From Plantago major (Eukaryota; Streptophyta; Magnoliopsida; Lamiales; Plantaginaceae), in the NCBI GenBank assembly GCA_026545765.1, contig CM048844.1, positions 1,116,001 through 1,180,000 on the forward strand: 64,000 bases of DNA, read 5' to 3'. The first letter of the stretch is position 1. Every line of letters begins with the position of its first letter. Shown one piece after another: positions 58,330-64,000 of this stretch. Made by a program: the position numbers and the translations under genes. The notes below the pieces were generated by a model. It saw only the letters and a program-made list of their open reading frames with translations, was not told the origin of the DNA and ran no database searches.

Positions 58330-58502
58330 TATGGTGACTAACATATCACCCAAACAAAGTGGCTAACATACCACTCACATATAGTGGCTAACATACCACT
58401 CACATTGTCCTAAATTTTACTAACACAATGGTGACTAACATATCACCCAAATAAAGTAGCTAACATACCACTCACATACAGTGGCTAACATACCACTCAT
58501 AT
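58330..58502 (+). repeat. Minisatellite, GTGGCTAACATACCACTCAC units
   Basis: Six or so units of about 25-30 bp alternate GTGGCTAACATACCACTCAC with GTGACTAACATATCACCC variants. Each unit contains a small GTGG...CCAC palindrome. It is non-coding. Confidence 0.85.
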
Positions 58503-58710
58503 TAAAACGATTATAATTACAAACGAAGGAATGCCATATTTTAACTTACCCTCAGCTCATCGAAGTACTCGGCCCTCATGTGCTCCGAGATGTGGCTCCA
58601 ACACTCACCACCCTGCCCCGTGGCTCTCTCCTGCTCCGGAAGATGTCACCTAGTTTGTTGTGCACCTCCCGAGGCCATAAGCTGTTGTCAATGTATAAGA
58701 TACAAGAAAC

Positions 58711-58823
<113 letters not shown>

Positions 58824-59463
58824 ACAATTTATACTTGTCAACTATCATTATAAGTTATGTTTTTGATATTTAAGACGACTGTATAATAATTACTTGGCGG
58901 GACCAGCAGGGAAAATCCTTTGGGCAAAACGGATGAAACTCCTCATTCTCATGCACGATCCTCCTCATCACTTGTGACGCTCCCTACCACAGAACACCAC
59001 ATCAAATCTCCTTGAGTCAATTGATGGCTGCAAAACACCAATTGTAGCTCCTTGAATCTTGCTCATGCTTTCGGAAGGCCTTCTCCCTTGATTTGTTGAA
59101 AACGAATGATCTTCGTTCTATCATAACAAGCCTCCGCTACAAGTCCATCAAGTCCCCAAATGTCGCAATATACACCATTCATGAATTCCTACACACACGT
59201 AGACAAGCACACAAGAGTAGATCCACAAACAAAAATCTAACTAGATTAGAGCTATTCTATCAATCAAAATGAAAATAAAGCGAAAGGAACGAAAAATTTA
59301 TACAAGTCGGAAGGTGATTGGGGCGTCACTGCACAGACGGATAAATGCAGTTCAATGTTTCTGGGAGATATTAAATTTTTGGGTTTTGAAAAAAATCAAA
59401 AAGAAATGGGATGAGAAAGTGAGTGATGATTGAAGCTACACAAACACCAATCAAAGATTTAGA

Positions 59464-59796
59464 TTCCGAACGGCGCCAAATTTGATGGCGTGTCAAATCA
59501 CCAAATTATTATTTGTTTGTTTAGCGAAGACTAACGAATCACTATCTGAAATTGATTTGTGTATAGCAATAAGTTAATCCCGAGTGTCGTTAATGGACCT
59601 AAACGAGGCTTTAACAGTGTAATGTCTAGAATCAATAATCGAGCAAGCACGAGTATCCAAGCAAGTATGAAGCAAATATGAATGATTGATAGAAAGAGTA
59701 TATTCAAAGATAAGGAAAGATTACAAACAAACTACGGGCACAACTGATGTGTCGGGGATGGATACATAAGGGACCTCGGATAGTGTTAGGATGGGG
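59464..59796 (-). mobile_element. Gypsy 5' LTR end and primer-binding site, minus strand
   Basis: On the minus strand TTTGGCGCCGTTCGGAATC (59464-59482) is a plant Gypsy-type primer-binding site preceded by a plausible LTR end within 59482-59796. The strand matches the fossil at 53391-56750, which would place it as the 5' end of that element, with the CACTA element in between. The LTR is cut at 59797 by copy C of the prolyl-4-hydroxylase repeat. It is incomplete. Confidence 0.55.
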
Positions 59797-60479
59797 AATG
59801 ATTGTTAGATTTTGAGCTTGATGAGTATATGTTGCAGGAAATAGTTTGGATGATGGTCTTGGAACATCGGTCACTTAAACTAGTTTGATTTTCTTTTTCC
59901 TTCTGATACCTGTACACAATTGGCTGATGATTCTCTTACTTTGAACATAGTCTTGGGTTTTAATAAATTTGATCTTAGGGAAAAAGAATATTGATGTTTT
60001 GTATTAGTTGTTTTGATTGATAATCTGAATTGTTTTTTTTTTGTTATATAGCATTATACTTTTCTATTATGAAAAGTATCATGAAACATTGCAATATAAA
60101 TTCTAGATATTGCTAATTTTTTTAACCATGGTTAGTTATATACCAATGAATTATTGCTTGGTATTGTGCATGTTTGGGTGAAAATGACCATCTAACATAG
60201 CCAATGACTATGTCCTTGGTATTTGTATTACAACCGAGTTTTCCTTGGTGATGTCGCTATTACCCATGAAAAGTGCGTGGTATTATGACTTCCACCAATT
60301 ATTTTTCCTTGGAAAATATACACTTTACCAAGGAACACCCAACTTACTTGGCAGCGGTATTACCGAGGGTATTAGGAAGGAAACAATACCATGGAGGTTT
60401 ACTTGGAAATACTCCATTACCAATGAAAATAGACTTAACACCAACAAACAACTTACTTGAATCGCCTTTTCTTGTAGTG
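59797..60479 (+). mobile_element. Prolyl-4-hydroxylase repeat, copy C, with CACTA 3' end
   Basis: Matches 38100-38797 (copy A) and 53150-53390 (copy B). It holds only the 3' UTR-like part and the CCTTGG/CCAAGG-rich terminal zone, ending TTCTTGTAGTG at 60479, a perfect CACTA terminus read in reverse (CACTACAAGAAAAGG). No P4H exon remains. As in copy A, a Stowaway-like MITE follows about 105 bp later, so the copies are segmental duplicates and not independent insertions. Confidence 0.7.
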
Positions 60480-61782
60480 ATTGAAAAAAGCGTTTTGGCA
60501 TTGATTAGGTCACTAATGATTTTGAGAAGATAAAGAGGCGTAGGTATGTACTACTTTTATGGAAGTGGGTCGTTTATTCATTACTCCTCCGTTCCATTAA
60601 ATTTTTTCATTTTCCATTTTAGGCGTTCGTAAAAACTTTCCATTTCCTTTATGGAAATCCACTATCTTCAACATTAATATTTTAATCACTCTTTTCATCT
60701 TTATCAATTCTATTTCTTACTTTTTACTATACACTAGTACTACCGTGGCGATGCCACATAATAGTTTACTTTTAACATTGGTATGGCATTGGTAGGTAGT
60801 CATCCTTAATCGATACTATATTATTGAGTCTATTTTATGCTAACTTTAGAAAATATAAAAGTATGACTCATCATATATAACAGATATGCTTTGAAAGGGG
60901 TTGGATCCAACCTTAACCCGACCGGTTGATAACACATATTTAATATCGGATGCTAACGTACCTGACTTGTTCATTAGTAACATATACATGTTTTTAAAAA
61001 ATTTGTATTCTTCAAACTCGAACAAAAATAAAATGTCAAGTATATACAACACAATCAATAGGATTTGCTACCTGCAACCCCGGAGGAATGTGGTCCCCCC
61101 GGGGCCCCGTTATGGAGATCAAGAAAGTAGTTGGGAGATCGAAGAGTCCCCCGTTCCCAACAACCATCTCGTCGTATGTGGCCACCACAACACTGAAAGA
61201 ATTATTATTCTACAACCTAAAACCACCCCACCACCTCCCCGGTTTCCCAACAACCACATCGTTGGTATGTGGTCACCACAACACCACCGCACACAGAAGA
61301 ATTATTATTCTACAACCATAAACACCCCCCACCCCCCGGCCGCACGTTATGGATCAAGAAAGGAAAGAGAATATCGAAGAGAGTTTCCCCGCCTAGAGAG
61401 TATCTGCCATATCTCTCCACCACAACCACCGCGGTGGTATCTGGTCACCCCCAACACACACACACACTCAAAGTATTTTTCTACAAACATAATTTCACAT
61501 GCTACGATTGTTTTTTTCACAAATCCCCCACCATATCCGTTATAGATCAAGAAAGTAGAGAGAATAATTTGACATGCTACTTTTTTTCCCCACCAATCCC
61601 TCACCATGCCGGTTATGGATTAAGAAAGTAGAGAGAAGATCGAAGAGAGTTTCCCCGCCTAGTAAATAGAAAGTGAAGGACATAACAAATTAATCGAGAA
61701 AATAAGAGTCAATTTTTGTTGTATTTTAAGGGGTAGGATCCAACTTGAATCCGTACAGGACCAGGGCAGGTTGATAACATAT

Positions 61783-62026
61783 ACCCGCTCCGCCCCAAAT
61801 TTAACTTCCCGCATTTTATTTTGGAACGTCCCAATTTCCACTTCCCATCTCTTTAATGGAACATCTTTTTCCTACTTTATTCAATCCATTCCATACTTGT
61901 TCAGTATTTTTACTTATTCAATATCTATTTCCCACTTAATTTATTACCATCTCTCCTACTTTATTCACTTTTATCTTAAAACTTGTGGTCAGATTGCGGG
62001 TAATTGAATTTGGGACAGAAGGAGTA
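61783..62026. mobile_element. Stowaway-like MITE (second family)
   Basis: The left end reads CCCGCTCCGCCCCAAATTTA and the right end reads TACTCCTTCTGTCCCAAATT in reverse. These are imperfect CTCC-type inverted termini of the Stowaway kind with an AT-rich core. No coding content. Confidence 0.65.
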
Positions 62027-62808
62027 TTTTATATCGAGTCCTCTAACCGCACACAACTCGTAAAATTATTATTTTATAAACATAATTTTACATGTTATTG
62101 TGATCTTTTTTTTTTGCACTACACCTTCATCATAGAACATCATTAGTCCTTTATAGTTCAATAATTACTATGGATCAAAAATAATTACACATGGGTCCAA
62201 AATGTACATTTTAGGCTAAGTAAATGTACATTTTAGGCTAAGTTTTTAATTGTTATTTGTTTTGAAATATGAGTTAAAATTAACATAAAGTTTTTTTATA
62301 TTTAATTTCAAGCGTATCAATTTATTATTTCTACAAATAAAATGTGATTTACATGGTCTAAAAAAAGTGGTTTATTGAGTTTATACGATGCGTTTATCTA
62401 AAAGGAGAGTACCAGCCTATTTGGCATACATTTAAAACCGACTATTCATACATTAAAATGTTTTAGGATATTTGTTTTGTATCTTCTCTGACAACCGACT
62501 TAGAATATTGGATGTATCGTATTCAATCTAGTGTGTTATGAACTCAAATGTGATAAACAATTTCATATTACAAACATAAAGAAAATCATTGATCAAATTT
62601 ACTTACGATAAATATTTGCATGTACAAATATGTAGTACAACTCCTTGAATTCCATTATTGCGGATGACGAAATCAAACTACCTCTACAGAGGTTCTTTCA
62701 TATGACTACAAATAATGACAGAATTAACTCACTCAAATACATTTCATCAAATAGCACACACTCAACCAAACCAAACAAAAGCACAAACTAACGCACCTAA
62801 TGGCAGGT

Positions 62809-63162
62809 TCAGCAGATAACTAACACACGGGAGATTGCTTCCCTATAAGAAGAGTTATAAGACATCAGAATCAAGAGACCACATAATTGACAAAGCAAAT
62901 GTTCCAGTACACTCACTTGGTCCATAAGACGATACTTGCTTTTTGTGTAAATCTTGAAATTTGCATGCTCCTTGGAAGGGATAATAGAATTCCATAGGAA
63001 GATCGATTCTGAAATTCTTGAGTCTCGTACTCTGCGGCTCAAAATACAAACACCTGCTTTGTATTCCATGTAAACAAATGACTCCAGATTCCCCGAAAAA
63101 TTCAATTTCAGGGTGACATCATCATCACCATTGGACCTTTTCTTGAAAGTATTGATCTTCAA
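62809..63162 (-). other. Unrecognised frame, possible gene fragment
   Basis: The minus-strand frame of 117 codons starts MKINTFKKRSNGDDDVTLKL and contains NFSGNLESFVYMEYKAGVCI. Codon-like composition in 63000-63180 is better than in the surrounding AT-rich DNA, and an overlapping frame (63049-62855) continues with a different, also plausible sequence, which suggests a frameshift. I recognise no domain, and no other exon is seen. It could be a decayed host exon carried in the insert. I would not call it a gene. Confidence 0.25.
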
Positions 63163-64000
63163 AACTTGAACTTGGCGGTAGGAGATTGGGTATGAAGGTT
63201 GTTAGATATAGACACCAATGCGCAAATAATCGAAAGAATGTTGATCGAGCGTGACCACAAGCATTCGTTTACGTAAAGGTTGAGTGCATTTTCAGCGATT
63301 GTGTGAAAGATTACGGCAACATTTTGCTATGCTCGTGGATTCTTCTCTGTGATTCTTTGCGCTATGAGATGTCTCTAGTATAAGAAGAATTATGCGGTCG
63401 TTATTTTTTGGTCTTAATATTATGTTAGGACGATCTTTTCTTAATTTAGCATATATTTTTGTGGCATGATTTAGTTGCAAAACACAATTTGGAAGTTTTA
63501 CATATTTACCAAATAATAAATTGTGCAAACTGTCGAATTTAATGGTTGGAATCTTAAACCCAATAATGATTACCTTGATATGAAGATTTTTTCTATATAA
63601 AATGCATGTATTTAGGTGTGAATGGAGGAATTTACTAAAATAATGATATTATCAAAATAATGATTCACCTTTACTATATATAGCTTTATCATGCCAAACA
63701 ATCAGGACATACATGCATCGAAATAGAGTAGTCAAAAGATCAAAATGGATTCTTACCATCTATGTATTTATTTTAGAATTATTTATACAAACAAATGCAA
63801 ATAAATGAAAGAAAAGATCTCATTCAATCTTGATAAAAGTGCTATACAAATGATTGAGAATAAAAATTGGGATTTTAATAATATATAGATTTATTACTTT
63901 TTATATCTATATAAACCATATTTTACACAAACATCTTAAAATTTGTGTAAAAAGAAAATGGAAAGAGATTTGTGGAATGGAGGGAGTATTTGTTTGTCTT

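Larger units (their letters stand above)
60734..63888. mobile_element. Insert of unknown type inside the Stowaway-like MITE
   Basis: It begins CTAGTACTACCGTGGCGATG, a word pattern common at the edge of plant repeats, and ends in ATATATAG. No clear target duplication or inverted ends are seen. Inside: a block at 61080-61660 of diverged repeats sharing TTATGGATCAAGAAA, GTTTCCCCGCCTAG and GAATTATTATTCTACAA; two copies of a GGATCCAAC...GGTTGATAACA word (60902 and 61737); a Stowaway-like MITE at 61783-62026; AT-rich DNA at 62030-62800 without genes; an unrecognised frame near 62809-63162; and AT-rich DNA to 63888. Confidence 0.5.
60584..63986. mobile_element. Stowaway-like MITE (copy C), split by a 3.15-kb insert
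   Basis: The first part (60584-60733) matches 38902-39057 and the rest (63889-63986) matches the remainder of that MITE up to its GGAGGGAG end and TA. The join in the intact copy is TATACATTTATTAC. The 3.15-kb insert lies exactly between, so it entered the MITE after the segmental duplication or was lost from copy A. Confidence 0.85.

Overview
The window reads as repeat-rich intergenic DNA of a flowering plant, most likely a eudicot. The evidence is spliced plant gene families (SWEET, GT47/exostosin, ACT-domain repeat, prolyl 4-hydroxylase) lying among plant-type Copia, Gypsy/Tat, L1-type LINE, hAT, CACTA, Mutator-like and Stowaway-like elements. There is no operon structure, and I see no rRNA or tRNA gene and no CRISPR array. 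Only one protein gene looks intact: a SWEET-family sugar transporter on the minus strand at 42863-44437.

The main architectural feature is a large, diverged inverted duplication. The left arm (1 to about 11430) and the right arm (about 42102 to 48697, reverse orientation) each carry the same SWEET gene, the same L1-type LINE and the same Stowaway-like MITE. The two SWEET copies point toward each other across a spacer of about 30.7 kb. The left copy is a pseudogene (13-bp exon deletion and a CAA-to-TAA change); the right copy keeps all seven exons open. Several insertions in the left arm (two hAT-like elements and a LINE tail) have clean empty sites in the right arm, so they can be ordered relative to the duplication. 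The right arm also carries a compound rearrangement with 440-bp direct repeats and short microhomologies at its joins.

The spacer (11430-42102) holds, in order: a 179-bp-period satellite array split by a Mutator-like MITE; a Gypsy-type LTR fragment; a minus-strand Copia (Sirevirus-like) fossil with a solo LTR nested in it in the opposite orientation; a plus-strand Gypsy/Tat fossil with an antisense ORF block and a nested CACTA element; a fragment of a prolyl-4-hydroxylase-bearing repeat ending in a CACTA-type terminus; a Stowaway-like MITE; and decayed copies of an ACT-domain-repeat gene and a GT47 exostosin gene.

Right of the inverted duplication (48698-64000) are LTR-like and unclassified repeat DNA, a second and longer copy of the prolyl-4-hydroxylase repeat, a minus-strand Gypsy-like fossil broken up by a second CACTA element of the same family, a third copy of the prolyl-4-hydroxylase repeat tail, and a Stowaway-like MITE split by a 3.15-kb insert that runs almost to the window end. 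All coordinates and alignments were made by eye; family names rest on motifs and termini and not on searches.
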